Counted from the first letter of the stretch, positions 27,363-36,485 are shown. The stretch: 64,000 bases of DNA from an uncultured Treponema sp. (GCA_946411505.1 CAMKEG010000001.1:496001-560000); one strand, 5' to 3'. Made by a program: numbers and translations. The notes: a model not told the origin generated them from the sequence alone.

Positions 27363-30155
27363 ATGGCGGACTTTCTGTACACACTGATAATTTACCCTCT
27401 CACCCTTGTCATAGAGACCGCCTACCAATTGGTTTACGCGATTTTTGACAACGCGGGCTTTGCCGCAATCGGGGTCAGCGTGGCCGTGTCGTTTTTGTGC
27501 CTTCCGCTTTACATCGTCGCGGAAGCATGGCAGGAAACCGAGCGCAAAAAGCAAAAGGAAATGGAAGCGGGCATAGCCCGCATAAAAAAGACTTTCAAGG
27601 GCGACGAGCAGTACATGATTTTGACGACCTTTTACAGGCAAAATCATTACCACCCCTTGATGGCCTTGCGCTCGTCGTTCGGGCTTTTGATTCAAGTGCC
27701 CTTCTTTATCGCGGCCTACAGCTTTTTGTCCAAAATGCCGGCCCTGCAAGGCCAGTCCTTCGCTTTCATTCGCGACATGGGAAAGCCCGACGCGCTTTTT
27801 TACGTCGGCTCATTCCCTGTAAACGTTTTGCCGATCGCGATGACAGCCATAAACATCGCCGGAAGCGCCGTTTACACAAAGGGCTTCAAGCTAAAGGAAA
27901 AGCTTCCGATTTACGCGATGGCCTTGATTTTTTTGGCGCTTTTGTACGATTCGCCGGCGGGCTTGGTTCTCTACTGGACGATGAACAATGTCTTCAGCCT
28001 TGTTAAAAACGTCTTCTACAAAATAAAGCGGCCGCTTTTGGCGCTTTACATTTTGGCAAGCGTAGCTTCAGTCGCCGGAATTATTTACGTGGCGACGGTT
28101 CACAACGGCCTTGAGTCAAAGCGCTTTGCGCTGGGAACAATTTTGTCGGCGGTAATTTTTTCGCCCCTCCTAGTCAAGGCGGCAGGCTGGCTCCTTAAAA
28201 ATCCCTTGAAATCCTTGGCGGAAAACAAAGGCGAACGGCGGGCCTTGTTCTTTTTAAGCGCCGTTTCCTTGGCGCTTTTAACGGGCCTTGTAATTCCTTC
28301 AAACGTGATATCCTCCTCCGCCATAGAATTCATGAACATAGACAAAATTCAAAATCCAAACAGCTATGTTTTCACGGCTTTCCTTCAAAGCCTTGGAATC
28401 TTTTGCTTTTGGTTTTGCTGCGTGTACTTTTTGTTCGGAAAAAAAGTCCAAAGCCTTATGGCGGCGGGAAGCGCGCTGGCACTTTTGTGGGGAACGCTCG
28501 ACGCTTTTGTCTTTGTCGGAGACTACGGCTCCATAAGCCGTTCCTTGGTCTTTGACAGGGGCGCCGCCAATTCAATTTCTTTTTGCGCCCTTAACGCCGC
28601 GGCTTTGCTCGCGCTTGGAGCGGCCTTCCTTTGCCTTCTAAAATTCGTAAAGGCAAAGAACGGGGCGATTCCGCTTTTCGCGATTTTGCTCTGTTCCTTT
28701 TTAGCGGTCGGCGCCATAAACATATCCAAGATTCAAAAAGAAAACGACTTGCAGGCGCAGAGGAATTTTCAAGAAGCGACAAAAATTGAACCGGCCCTGC
28801 GCCTTTCAAAAAACGGAAAGAATGTCGTGGTCATAATGGCCGACCGCGCGGAAAGCGTTTATGTCCAAAGCATAATGAACGCCTACCCAAAGCTCAAGGA
28901 AGAATACAAGGACTGGACTTTTTACAGCCACGCGCTTTCCTACGACAGCCACACGCTCTTGGGCGCCCCGCCCCTTTACGGCGGCTACGAATACACGCCG
29001 CTCGAAATGAACAAGCGGGACAAAGTTCCGTTAAAAGAAAAGAACAACGAGGCGCTCCTGCTTATGCCGCGCGTCTTTACGGAACAGGCGGGCTTTGACG
29101 CGCAAGTCTTCGACTTGTCTTGGGCCAACTACAGCTGGATTCCCGACATGTCGATTTGCAAGCCATACCCTAAAATTTTTGGAAGCAACTTGGAGCGAAA
29201 GTACACGTCCAAATGGATTGAAGAGCACCCCGACTGCGTCAGCGAAAACGCCTTGAGCTCCAGCCTAAAGAGAAATTTTCTCATGCTTTCAATTTTCAAG
29301 GAAGCTCCGGCCTTCCTGCGCGAGAGCCTTTACGACGATGGACTTTGGTGGTCCAGCGACGAGTCTTACACCGACATGGTGGACTACATTGCCTATTATT
29401 CCGTTTTGGACTACCTTCCTGAATTGACGGCATTTGACGGAAGCGACGCGGGCGACTTTGTTCTCTTGCAGACGATGGCCACACACACTTCCATAGAATT
29501 GCAGGCGCCAGACTTTGTTCCCGCAAAAGAAGTGACCGACAGGGGGCCGTTTGGAAACGCTTTCGGAGGATACGCCAGCATAAGCTCAAACGCGGCTTTC
29601 TTGCGCAGGCTTGCGGAATGGATGGATTATTTAAGGCGCAACGACTGCTACGACAACACAAGAATAATCGTTGTGGCCGACCACGGCATCGGCGGCGCCA
29701 ACATTGAAAACCTTTTCTTTTACGGCGGCCCCGCTCTTGAAAGGCTGAGGGCTAAAGGGCCTAAAAAGACATTGGCTTTTGAAGCGCTAATAGAGTCAAT
29801 CACCGAGCTTGGCTACAACCTTGACCACAACCATCCGCTTTTGATGATGAAGGACTTCACCGACACGCCGGACAAAAAATCCGCCGGGCGTCAATTCACG
29901 GCGGACAACCGATTTATGACCAACGCGGACGTTCCGGCGCTGGCTTTTGAAGGCATTGTCGAAAATCCGACAAACCCTTGGACCGGAAAGCCAATCCAAA
30001 AGCGAAGCGAAGACGCAGCGTACGGCGTCGCGGCCGACGCGCCATACGACCCGGCGAAGCACGGCGTTTTCAAATACAAGCTAAAAGGCGTAAAAATGTT
30101 CGACGTGTTCGACAATATGGCGAATATTTCAAATTGGAAGGAAAGAAAAGAATGA
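27363..30155 (+). CDS. YidC/Oxa1-like membrane domain fused to an alkaline-phosphatase-superfamily domain
   Basis: A 930-residue protein. Residues 1-215 look like a YidC/Oxa1 insertase core: five hydrophobic segments with ALRSSFGLLIQVPFFIAAY near 100 and SPAGLVLYWTMNNVFSLVKN near 196, a hallmark YidC tract. Six or so further membrane segments follow (about 220-450). Residues about 483-930 resemble the sulfatase/alkaline-phosphatase superfamily: VVVIMADRAE near 486 (first metal aspartate), HTLLGAPPLYGG near 529 (candidate nucleophile Thr) and IIVVADHGIGG near 768 (metal Asp-His). LtaS and phosphoethanolamine transferases share this membrane-plus-phosphatase plan. AAGGAAAAG precedes the start. 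It sits in the phosphonate operon and overlaps cimA (ATGA). I infer a periplasmic transferase of a phospho- or phosphono-group; its activity is unknown. Confidence 0.82.
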   Translation: MADFLYTLIIYPLTLVIETAYQLVYAIFDNAGFAAIGVSVAVSFLCLPLYIVAEAWQETERKKQKEMEAGIARIKKTFKGDEQYMILTTFYRQNHYHPLMALRSSFGLLIQVPFFIAAYSFLSKMPALQGQSFAFIRDMGKPDALFYVGSFPVNVLPIAMTAINIAGSAVYTKGFKLKEKLPIYAMALIFLALLYDSPAGLVLYWTMNNVFSLVKNVFYKIKRPLLALYILASVASVAGIIYVATVHNGLESKRFALGTILSAVIFSPLLVKAAGWLLKNPLKSLAENKGERRALFFLSAVSLALLTGLVIPSNVISSSAIEFMNIDKIQNPNSYVFTAFLQSLGIFCFWFCCVYFLFGKKVQSLMAAGSALALLWGTLDAFVFVGDYGSISRSLVFDRGAANSISFCALNAAALLALGAAFLCLLKFVKAKNGAIPLFAILLCSFLAVGAINISKIQKENDLQAQRNFQEATKIEPALRLSKNGKNVVVIMADRAESVYVQSIMNAYPKLKEEYKDWTFYSHALSYDSHTLLGAPPLYGGYEYTPLEMNKRDKVPLKEKNNEALLLMPRVFTEQAGFDAQVFDLSWANYSWIPDMSICKPYPKIFGSNLERKYTSKWIEEHPDCVSENALSSSLKRNFLMLSIFKEAPAFLRESLYDDGLWWSSDESYTDMVDYIAYYSVLDYLPELTAFDGSDAGDFVLLQTMATHTSIELQAPDFVPAKEVTDRGPFGNAFGGYASISSNAAFLRRLAEWMDYLRRNDCYDNTRIIVVADHGIGGANIENLFFYGGPALERLRAKGPKKTLAFEALIESITELGYNLDHNHPLLMMKDFTDTPDKKSAGRQFTADNRFMTNADVPALAFEGIVENPTNPWTGKPIQKRSEDAAYGVAADAPYDPAKHGVFKYKLKGVKMFDVFDNMANISNWKERKE

Positions 30156-31753
30156 GCGGAAAGAAAATTCAAATCTTGGACTCTACCTTGCGCGACGGAG
30201 CGCAGGGCGAAGGAATCAGCTACTCAGTGCAAGACAAGATTCACGTTTGCCAGGCACTTGACGAGCTGGGCGTGGACTTTATCGAAGCCGGAAACCCCGG
30301 CTCAAACCCCAAGGACATGGAATTCTTCCAAGAAATGAAAAAGATTCCCCTTTCCCACTCCAAGCTTTGCGCCTTTGGATCGACGCGCAGAAAGGACATA
30401 AAGCCCAGCGAGGACGCAAACCTCCAAAGCCTTGTTTCCGCCGGAACAGAATGGGCCGTGATTTTCGGAAAGTCTTGGCTTTTCCATGTGACAGAAATCC
30501 TCCACACAAGCGAGGAAGAAAACCTCGCTATGATAAAGGACTCCTGCGAGTTCTTGCGCCAAAACAAAATGCGAGTCATTTACGACGCCGAGCACTTTTT
30601 TACAGGCTACAAGGACAACCCGGAGTACGCGCTTAAGACATTGAAGGCCGCGAAAGACGGCGGCGCCGAAGTCCTTAATCTTTGCGAGACAAAGGGCGGC
30701 GCGATGCCAAACGAATTGCAGGAGGCCGTCGAGCGCGTTGTCAAAGAGTTTGGCGGGACTTGCGCTATCGGAATCCACACCCACAACGATTCGGGCCTTG
30801 CGGTGGCCAATTCGCTTATCGCAGTCACAGCCGGCGCCACGCACGTGCAGGGCGTCCTCTTGGGCTTTGGCGAGCGCACCGGAAACGCCAACCTTTCAAC
30901 AATCATTCCAGACTTGCAATTAAAGATGGGCTACGAATGCCTTCCCGGCGACAACATAAAGTCGCTCACTTCCATTTGCAAGCGCGTGGCGGAGTTCACG
31001 AACCTTCCGCTTAATCCCGGCATGCCCTATGTCGGAGCCAACGCCTTTGCCCACAAGGCCGGAATGCACATCGACGCAGTTCTCAAAAATCCTTCGGCCT
31101 ACGAGCACGTGGAGCCCGAAAGCGTCGGAAACGCGCGCGTCTTCCTTATGAGCGAAGTCGCCGGCCGCTCCATGGTAATCAAGAAGATTCAAAAGTTCAT
31201 GCCCAGCATCACAAAGGACGACCCGATCGTAAAGACGATTATGGCAAGAATGAAGGAGCTTGAATTTGAAGGCTACCAGTTTGAGGGCGCCGACGGTTCC
31301 TTTGAATTGCTCGTCCGAAAAATCATGGGAAAATACCAGCCCTTCTTTAAGCTACGCTACTACCAAACAAACGGCGTGAACCCCCGTCCCGAAAAAGGCG
31401 TCAACGCGACGGCCCAAATAAAGGTGGAAGTGGACAACCAAATAGAAGTCACCGCCGGCGAAGGCGACGGCCCGGTAAACGCCTTGGACATCGCCCTGCG
31501 AAAGGCGCTTTCCCGCTTTTATCCCGCGGTGGAACAAATCCGCCTTACCGACTACAAGGTCCGCGTCCTGGACGGAAAGGCCGCCACAGCCAGCAAAGTC
31601 CGCGTCTTGATAGAAAGCTCGGACGGAATGGATTCCTGGTCTACGGTCGGCGTAAGTTCCGACGTGATGGAAGCCTCGTGGATGGCGCTGGTCGATTCCT
31701 TTGAGTACAAGCTGATTAAGGACATTGAAAAACACTTTAACAAATTGGTGTAA
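30152..31753 (+). CDS. cimA: (R)-citramalate synthase
   Basis: A 533-residue DRE-TIM enzyme condensing pyruvate with acetyl-CoA to citramalate, the first step of threonine-independent isoleucine synthesis. Seen: STLRDGAQGEGISYS near residue 9, VDFIEAGNPGSNPKD near 38, HTHNDSGLAVANS near 209 (metal histidines), NPGMPYVGANAFAHKAGMH near 287, and a C-terminal LeuA-type regulatory domain from about 415. This layout matches the longer CimA family rather than LeuA. The start overlaps the stop of the membrane fusion (ATGA), so it is co-translated with the phosphonate operon. LeuB lies downstream under its own promoter and can serve the same route. A 2-phosphonomethylmalate synthase role is possible but less likely. 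Confidence 0.88.
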   Translation: MSGKKIQILDSTLRDGAQGEGISYSVQDKIHVCQALDELGVDFIEAGNPGSNPKDMEFFQEMKKIPLSHSKLCAFGSTRRKDIKPSEDANLQSLVSAGTEWAVIFGKSWLFHVTEILHTSEEENLAMIKDSCEFLRQNKMRVIYDAEHFFTGYKDNPEYALKTLKAAKDGGAEVLNLCETKGGAMPNELQEAVERVVKEFGGTCAIGIHTHNDSGLAVANSLIAVTAGATHVQGVLLGFGERTGNANLSTIIPDLQLKMGYECLPGDNIKSLTSICKRVAEFTNLPLNPGMPYVGANAFAHKAGMHIDAVLKNPSAYEHVEPESVGNARVFLMSEVAGRSMVIKKIQKFMPSITKDDPIVKTIMARMKELEFEGYQFEGADGSFELLVRKIMGKYQPFFKLRYYQTNGVNPRPEKGVNATAQIKVEVDNQIEVTAGEGDGPVNALDIALRKALSRFYPAVEQIRLTDYKVRVLDGKAATASKVRVLIESSDGMDSWSTVGVSSDVMEASWMALVDSFEYKLIKDIEKHFNKLV

Positions 31754-31804
31754 AAAAAAGCGGCGCGAAGGAACGGGGCGGCAGGCGGCAACTCTCTGTT
31801 TGCG

Positions 31805-31830
31805 CCGCCGCGAAAGCGGCGGAGTAAAAT
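31805..31830. repeat. GC hairpin with GAAA loop followed by AGTAAAAT
   Basis: CCGCCGC (31805-31811), GAAA, GCGGCGG (31816-31822), then AGTAAAAT (31823-31830). Second copy of the hairpin-plus-AGTAAAAT unit seen at 6-29. The surrounding 232-base gap between cimA and leuB contains further GC-rich palindromic sequence (to about 31915) but no gene. Confidence 0.5.
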
Positions 31831-31924
31831 AGTTACAAGAGCAAACAGCGAGTAGCGACGCTAGCTAGCGGTGCCGATCTGACGCAGCCGTGACTGGGAG
31901 CCGCGTTTTTCTTATTAACGCCTA

Positions 31925-31953
31925 TTGTCATTTTCATCTATTTTTAATATAAT
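31925..31953 (+). promoter_or_regulatory. sigma-70 promoter of leuB
   Basis: TTGTCA (31925-31930), 17-bp spacer, TATAAT (31948-31953). Leader of about 26 bases with CGAGGTA before the ATG at 31986. Confidence 0.72.
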
Positions 31954-31985
31954 TAAAGAAATTCAGTATTTTTCGAGGTATTCAT

Positions 31986-33077
31986 ATGGAAAAGACCATA
32001 GCCTTGATTCCCGGAGACGGAATCGGACCTGACGTAGTAGCCGAAGCGGTAAACGTGCTTGACGCGGTAGCCAAGAAATTCGGCCACAAGTGGACTTATA
32101 AAAACGTAATCGCGGGCGGCGGAGCCATCGACAAGTTTGGCCACCCCCTTCCCCAAGAACAGCTTGACATAGCGCTTTCAAGCGACGCGGCCCTTTTGGG
32201 AGCGGTCGGCGGCCCCAAGTGGGACGACGTTGCCCCGGAGATCCGCCCTGAAAAGGCTCTTCTTGGCCTTCGCGGCGGAATGAAAGTTTTTGCCAACCTT
32301 CGCCCGGCCGTAATGTGGAAGCAGCTTAAGGACGCCTGCCCGCTTAAGGACGAGATTGCCGGCGACGGAATCGACGTTTTGGTAGTCCGCGAGCTTACAG
32401 GCGGAATCTACTTTGGCGAGCGCGGAACAAGCGCGGACGGAAAGACCGCTTGGGACACCGAAAAATACACATGGGCCGAGATCGAGCGCATCGTCCGCAT
32501 GGGCTTTGACTTTGCCAAAAACCGAAAGAAGCATTTGACGGTCGTAGACAAGGCCAACATTCTCAACTCAAGCCGCTTGTGGCGCAAGGTTGCCGAGGAA
32601 GTCCACAAGGAATATTCCGACATCGCGCTTGACTTTATGTACATCGACAACGCCGCCATGCAAATGGTAAAGAACCCGCGCCAGTTTGACGTAATCGCCA
32701 CAAGCAACATGTTCGGCGACATCTTGACGGACGAAGCCGCGCAAGTCACAGGCTCCATCGGAATGTTGGCCTCGGCCAGCATCGGCGACGGAACGGGCCC
32801 CGGCCTTTACGAGCCTATCCACGGTTCCGCCCCCGACATCGCAGGAAAAGACTTGGCCAATCCCTTGGCCACAATCCTTTCGGCCGCCATGCTCCTGCGC
32901 TTTGACTTTAAGCTGGAAGAGGAAGCCAAAGCAATCGAGAGCGCCGTGGCCAAAGTCTTGGACGAAGGCTGGAGAACCGGCGACATCGCCGGAGCCGACC
33001 GCGAGGCCGTAAAAGCCGCCGGAAAGCTTGTAGGCACAAAGAAAATGGGACAGCTTGTCCTGGAACATTTGAACTAA
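31986..33077 (+). CDS. leuB: 3-isopropylmalate dehydrogenase
   Basis: A 363-residue NAD-dependent beta-decarboxylating dehydrogenase. Seen: ALIPGDGIGPDVV at the N-terminus, LRGGMKVFANLRPA near residue 93 (LeuB-specific substrate loop), ELTGGIYFGERG near 137, DNAAMQMV near 220 (metal site) and GLYEPIHGSAPDIAGKD near 273 (NAD site). It acts in leucine synthesis and, with CimA, in the 3-methylmalate step of isoleucine synthesis. LeuC and LeuD are not in the window. It has its own promoter and terminator, so it is monocistronic. Confidence 0.95.
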   Translation: MEKTIALIPGDGIGPDVVAEAVNVLDAVAKKFGHKWTYKNVIAGGGAIDKFGHPLPQEQLDIALSSDAALLGAVGGPKWDDVAPEIRPEKALLGLRGGMKVFANLRPAVMWKQLKDACPLKDEIAGDGIDVLVVRELTGGIYFGERGTSADGKTAWDTEKYTWAEIERIVRMGFDFAKNRKKHLTVVDKANILNSSRLWRKVAEEVHKEYSDIALDFMYIDNAAMQMVKNPRQFDVIATSNMFGDILTDEAAQVTGSIGMLASASIGDGTGPGLYEPIHGSAPDIAGKDLANPLATILSAAMLLRFDFKLEEEAKAIESAVAKVLDEGWRTGDIAGADREAVKAAGKLVGTKKMGQLVLEHLN

Positions 33078-33110
33078 CGCCGCGCTTTCCATAAGCGGAA
33101 GTTGAAATCA

Positions 33111-33143
33111 AGCCCCTCGCGCTATTGACGAGGGGCTTTTTTT
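33111..33143 (+). terminator. intrinsic terminator of leuB
   Basis: AGCCCCTCG (33111-33119), nine-base loop, CGAGGGGCT (33129-33137) followed by a seven-T run. The -35 box of the next promoter (33125-33130) lies inside its loop and 3' arm. Confidence 0.9.
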
Positions 33144-33153
33144 ATACTATAAT
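33125..33153 (+). promoter_or_regulatory. sigma-70 promoter of the parvulin-like gene, embedded in the leuB terminator
   Basis: TTGACG (33125-33130), 17-bp spacer made of the terminator stem and T-run, TATAAT (33148-33153). Leader of about 30 bases with AAGGTG before the ATG at 33191. Confidence 0.72.
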
Positions 33154-33190
33154 ATTTCTACTATTTTATTCATAGCATAAGGTGTTTTTT

Positions 33191-34690
33191 ATGAAAAAAG
33201 GTCTTTACAGCATCGGCGGAATTTTTATTTTGTTGATCGCAGCGTTTATTTTTGTTTTGGTTCCGGCTCTTGCCGGAGGAGCGGGACAGAACCGCTTGCC
33301 CGCTTATGGAAGCTACAACGGCGTTCCAATCAAGTTTGAGGAAGGAACAGAGTTCTACTCATTGGCCAACCAAGCCGTCAAAAGCATGGAGCAGCAGGGC
33401 TACAGCTTTAACGCCGACTACGCCTCCTTCTTCTATTCAATGGCATTCAGCCAAGCCTTCAACCAAGTTGTAGGCCCGATGGCCCTTCGCGACATGACAA
33501 ACAAGAGCGGCTGGCTCGCGCCCGACAGAGCCGTTGACCGAGCCCTCATCAACCAGTATTACAACGAAAGCGGAGAGTTCTCGCAGGCGCTTTACAACGC
33601 CACTCCAGACGACGCCAAGCGCAAGTATCAGGAACAAGTGGTTGACGCGCTCACAGCGGGCCGCTCATACGAAGACTTGTTCGGCTCGTTCGCTTCGTTT
33701 GGAAAGGCAAAGCTTTACGGACTCAAGCGCTCTTCTGCGGAAGTTGAATTTATCCGCCAAATGGGAAGCAAGGTTCACGAGTTTGAATATGTCGCCTTCA
33801 GCATGAAGACGTTCCCCGAAGACAAGACAAAAGAATTTGCAAAAGGAAAGGCCGACAAGCTGACAAAGCTCAATTTGGCCGTAATCACGGTCAACGACGA
33901 AAGCAAGGCCAAGGATGTCCTTAAACGAATTTCCAACGCGGAAATCACATTTGAGGACGCCGTTACATCTTACTCGACAAAAACAAGCGGCGACTCAGAA
34001 AGCGGAAAAATCACGTCGAACCGCCAGTACCAAATCGCGGGCCTTCTCAAAGACCCGTCAAAGGCTGATGAATTGACGGCCTTGGCAAAAGACGCCCTTT
34101 CATCGCCTGTTGAATTGAACAACGGCTGGGCAATTTTCAAATGCCTTGGCGACAGCGAAAAGCCGGACTTTGAAAACGCCGACGACTTGAAGGCCGCCAC
34201 AAGCTACATCTACTCGCATGAAAAAGGCGTAGTCCAAGACTACTACACAGGCTTGGCCAACGACTTTGTCGCCGCCGCGGCCACAAGCGGATACAACGAC
34301 GCCTGCGCCAAGCAAGGCCTTACAAAGCAGACGACTCCCTCATTCGCCCTCAACTGGAACAACACAACTTTGGTCGGAAAGTCAAACGTAGAGGACAAGC
34401 CTGAATTGAAGGGAGCGATGACAAACGAGAACTTCTTGGCAACGGCCTTCAAATTGGGCGAAGGCGAAGTTTCTTCTCCAATCGTTGTTTCGGAAACTGA
34501 CAACATCTTGGTTTTGCGCTGCGCCGGAATCACCGAAGGCGGAACCGCCAAGGAAGACGCCGACCGCTTGATTGGCGAAGAAATCGCCAACGCCGACGCA
34601 GTCGTCGTAAACTCAGCCATCCAGAACAGCCCAAAGATTAAGTCAAACTCCGCAGAGTTCATGGCTGCTTTCACAGGAGAAAAGCGATAG
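33191..34690 (+). CDS. membrane-anchored periplasmic parvulin-like (SurA/PpiD-type) protein
   Basis: A 499-residue protein with an N-terminal membrane segment (about residues 7-27, no lipobox or obvious cleavage site) and a periplasmic body. The first 200 residues are helical and resemble SurA_N chaperone domains. Residues about 230-330 resemble a PpiC rotamase domain (DVLKRISNAEITFEDAVTSYS, then LSSPVELNNGWAIFKC). A second, weaker parvulin-like copy may lie near 400-470 (LATAFKLGEGEVSSPIVVSE). Likely role: folding of exported or outer-membrane proteins. Start chosen at 33191 because AAGGTG precedes it; three upstream codons are open but lie over that site. Followed five bases later by the DUF115 gene. 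Confidence 0.82.
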   Translation: MKKGLYSIGGIFILLIAAFIFVLVPALAGGAGQNRLPAYGSYNGVPIKFEEGTEFYSLANQAVKSMEQQGYSFNADYASFFYSMAFSQAFNQVVGPMALRDMTNKSGWLAPDRAVDRALINQYYNESGEFSQALYNATPDDAKRKYQEQVVDALTAGRSYEDLFGSFASFGKAKLYGLKRSSAEVEFIRQMGSKVHEFEYVAFSMKTFPEDKTKEFAKGKADKLTKLNLAVITVNDESKAKDVLKRISNAEITFEDAVTSYSTKTSGDSESGKITSNRQYQIAGLLKDPSKADELTALAKDALSSPVELNNGWAIFKCLGDSEKPDFENADDLKAATSYIYSHEKGVVQDYYTGLANDFVAAAATSGYNDACAKQGLTKQTTPSFALNWNNTTLVGKSNVEDKPELKGAMTNENFLATAFKLGEGEVSSPIVVSETDNILVLRCAGITEGGTAKEDADRLIGEEIANADAVVVNSAIQNSPKIKSNSAEFMAAFTGEKR

Positions 34691-34695
34691 CTTTC

Positions 34696-36453
34696 ATGGC
34701 TGAACAAGAGCCTGTCCTTACAGAGGCTTTCCTCACCGCGCAATCGGAGGGGAAAGCCTTTACGCTTAAATACAAAAACCGCTATCTTTATTCAAAATAC
34801 AATCCGCAAAAAAGCATTCTGCAAGCCGTTCAAAGCCTTGAGCTTCTTCCGGGCACTTTGGTCTTGGTTTTTTCGCCCGCGCTTTTTTATGGCTTTGAGG
34901 AACTTGAACAAAAATGCAAGGCGTCTTCGTCAGCCGTCCTATGCGTCGAAGCCGACAAAGGCCTCCACGACTACGAAAAAAAGGTCATAAAGGAAAAGGC
35001 ATTGGCCGCCGTCCTCCTCCCCTTTGAGGAAAACACGGCGCAAGGCCTTGACGATTTTTTTTCAAAGTCAAAGCAAAAATTTCGCCGAGTGGCGCGCTTG
35101 GACTTTAGCGCGGGCGTCTCCTTTTATGAAGACTTTTACAGGGCCTTTTACGAATGCGCGCAAAACATTGTCGCGGCCTTTTGGAAAAACCGTTTGACCC
35201 TTGTTCGTCTTGGCCGCCTTTTTTGCAAAAATCTTTTCAAAAACCTTTTGCCCGCCGCGCGCTCCATTCCCTTTGACGCGCTTGAAAAGACGGTGGAAAA
35301 ACCTATATTGGTTTGCGGCGCCGGGGAAAGCCTTGACCAATTGACGGCCTTGCCTTGCGGAAACAGCTTTAAAGGCCAAAACTCGGCCGCCGCGATAAAC
35401 GACAAATTCTTTGTGCTCGCCGTTGACGCCGCCCTTCCTGCATTGGGGGGCGCAGGAATAAAAATTGACGCGGCGGCCTCCACGGAAAGCCAATGGGCGA
35501 TTGAAAAAGCCTACATAGGCCTAAAAGACGCCGTTACGAAAAACAAAGAGCGGCCCATTTTTTTCTTTGACCTTAGCTCCAGGGCGCAAATCGTGCGGCG
35601 CTTTTCAAAAAACGCGTCCTTTTATTTTAGCGAGTTTGACAAAAACAAATTTTTGAGCCGCTTGCAAAAAGAAGGCCTTCTTCCGGCAAGCGCGCCGCCC
35701 TTAGGCTCAATCGGCCTTACCGCCGTTTACTTGGCCTTGCGCTTAAGAAAAAGCGCCGACGTTCCAGTTTGCGTTTTGGGCTTGGACTTTTCTTTTTCGG
35801 CGGGACAAACGCACGCGCGGGGAACGGCGCAGAGCAAGGCGCTCTTGGCGCAATCAAACCGCCTGCGGCCCGCCCAAAACTGCGCCGCGGCGTTCGCTCC
35901 GGGAACGGAAAAAATCTTAGGAAAGGACGGCCGCGCATGTTGGACAAGCAAAAACCTTTTTGGCTACGCGGCGCTTTTCAAGCAATACTTTAACGGAGCG
36001 CCGGCGCTTTACGACTTGGGAGAATCAGGAATTGACTTGGGCCTTGAAAAAAAGCGCCTTTCCGATTTTTTCACAGAGCGGGCGGCCTCCAACGATTTAT
36101 GGCCTTCAAGCCAAGCCGCGGCCTCCAACGATTCAGGCCATGCAAAAGCCGCTGGCTTTTCCGCCGCCAAAGAGCGCGAAAAAAAGGCCCGCGACTTTTT
36201 GAAAAAAGAATTGGACGCCCTGAGAGCCTTGGCCGACTTGCTTTCTAACGGAGAGGCGGCAAAATCGCGCGACAAGTCAATCGAGCTCGACAGGCAAATA
36301 TTGGCCGCGCTGGACGGCCGCGAATACCTTTACTTGCACTTTCCCGACGGAACCGAAGCGAAGCCGGAGCGCTCCTTTTTGACTCGCGTCAGGGCGCAAA
36401 TTGACTTTTTTGCCAAGGACATTGAAACCGCGCTTGCTATTGCGGCGCGATAA
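34696..36453 (+). CDS. DUF115 / Maf-like (6-hydroxymethylpterin diphosphokinase MptE-like fold) protein
   Basis: A 585-residue protein of the DUF115 group. Seen: KPILVCGAGESLDQL near residue 200 (nucleotide-site glycine motif), LGSIGLTAVYLALRL near 335, and LGLDFSFSAGQTHARGT near 360, the counterpart of the G-x-D-F/LAF..G-TH-A-G motif of motility-associated Maf glycosyltransferases. In Campylobacter and others such proteins add nonulosonic sugars to flagellin. Spirochaetes have periplasmic flagella, so flagellin glycosylation is a fair but unproven guess. The first 190 residues are not recognised. No clear ribosome binding site; it starts five bases after the parvulin stop. Confidence 0.78.
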   Translation: MAEQEPVLTEAFLTAQSEGKAFTLKYKNRYLYSKYNPQKSILQAVQSLELLPGTLVLVFSPALFYGFEELEQKCKASSSAVLCVEADKGLHDYEKKVIKEKALAAVLLPFEENTAQGLDDFFSKSKQKFRRVARLDFSAGVSFYEDFYRAFYECAQNIVAAFWKNRLTLVRLGRLFCKNLFKNLLPAARSIPFDALEKTVEKPILVCGAGESLDQLTALPCGNSFKGQNSAAAINDKFFVLAVDAALPALGGAGIKIDAAASTESQWAIEKAYIGLKDAVTKNKERPIFFFDLSSRAQIVRRFSKNASFYFSEFDKNKFLSRLQKEGLLPASAPPLGSIGLTAVYLALRLRKSADVPVCVLGLDFSFSAGQTHARGTAQSKALLAQSNRLRPAQNCAAAFAPGTEKILGKDGRACWTSKNLFGYAALFKQYFNGAPALYDLGESGIDLGLEKKRLSDFFTERAASNDLWPSSQAAASNDSGHAKAAGFSAAKEREKKARDFLKKELDALRALADLLSNGEAAKSRDKSIELDRQILAALDGREYLYLHFPDGTEAKPERSFLTRVRAQIDFFAKDIETALAIAAR

Positions 36454-36468
36454 TTTTAATCGCGCCGC
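36442..36468. repeat. palindrome over the stop codon of the DUF115 gene
   Basis: GCGGCGCGAT (36442-36451) and ATCGCGCCGC (36459-36468) form a perfect 10-bp stem that includes the TAA stop. No T-run follows on the plus strand. Confidence 0.5.
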
Positions 36469-36485
36469 AAAAGGAACGAGTCAAG

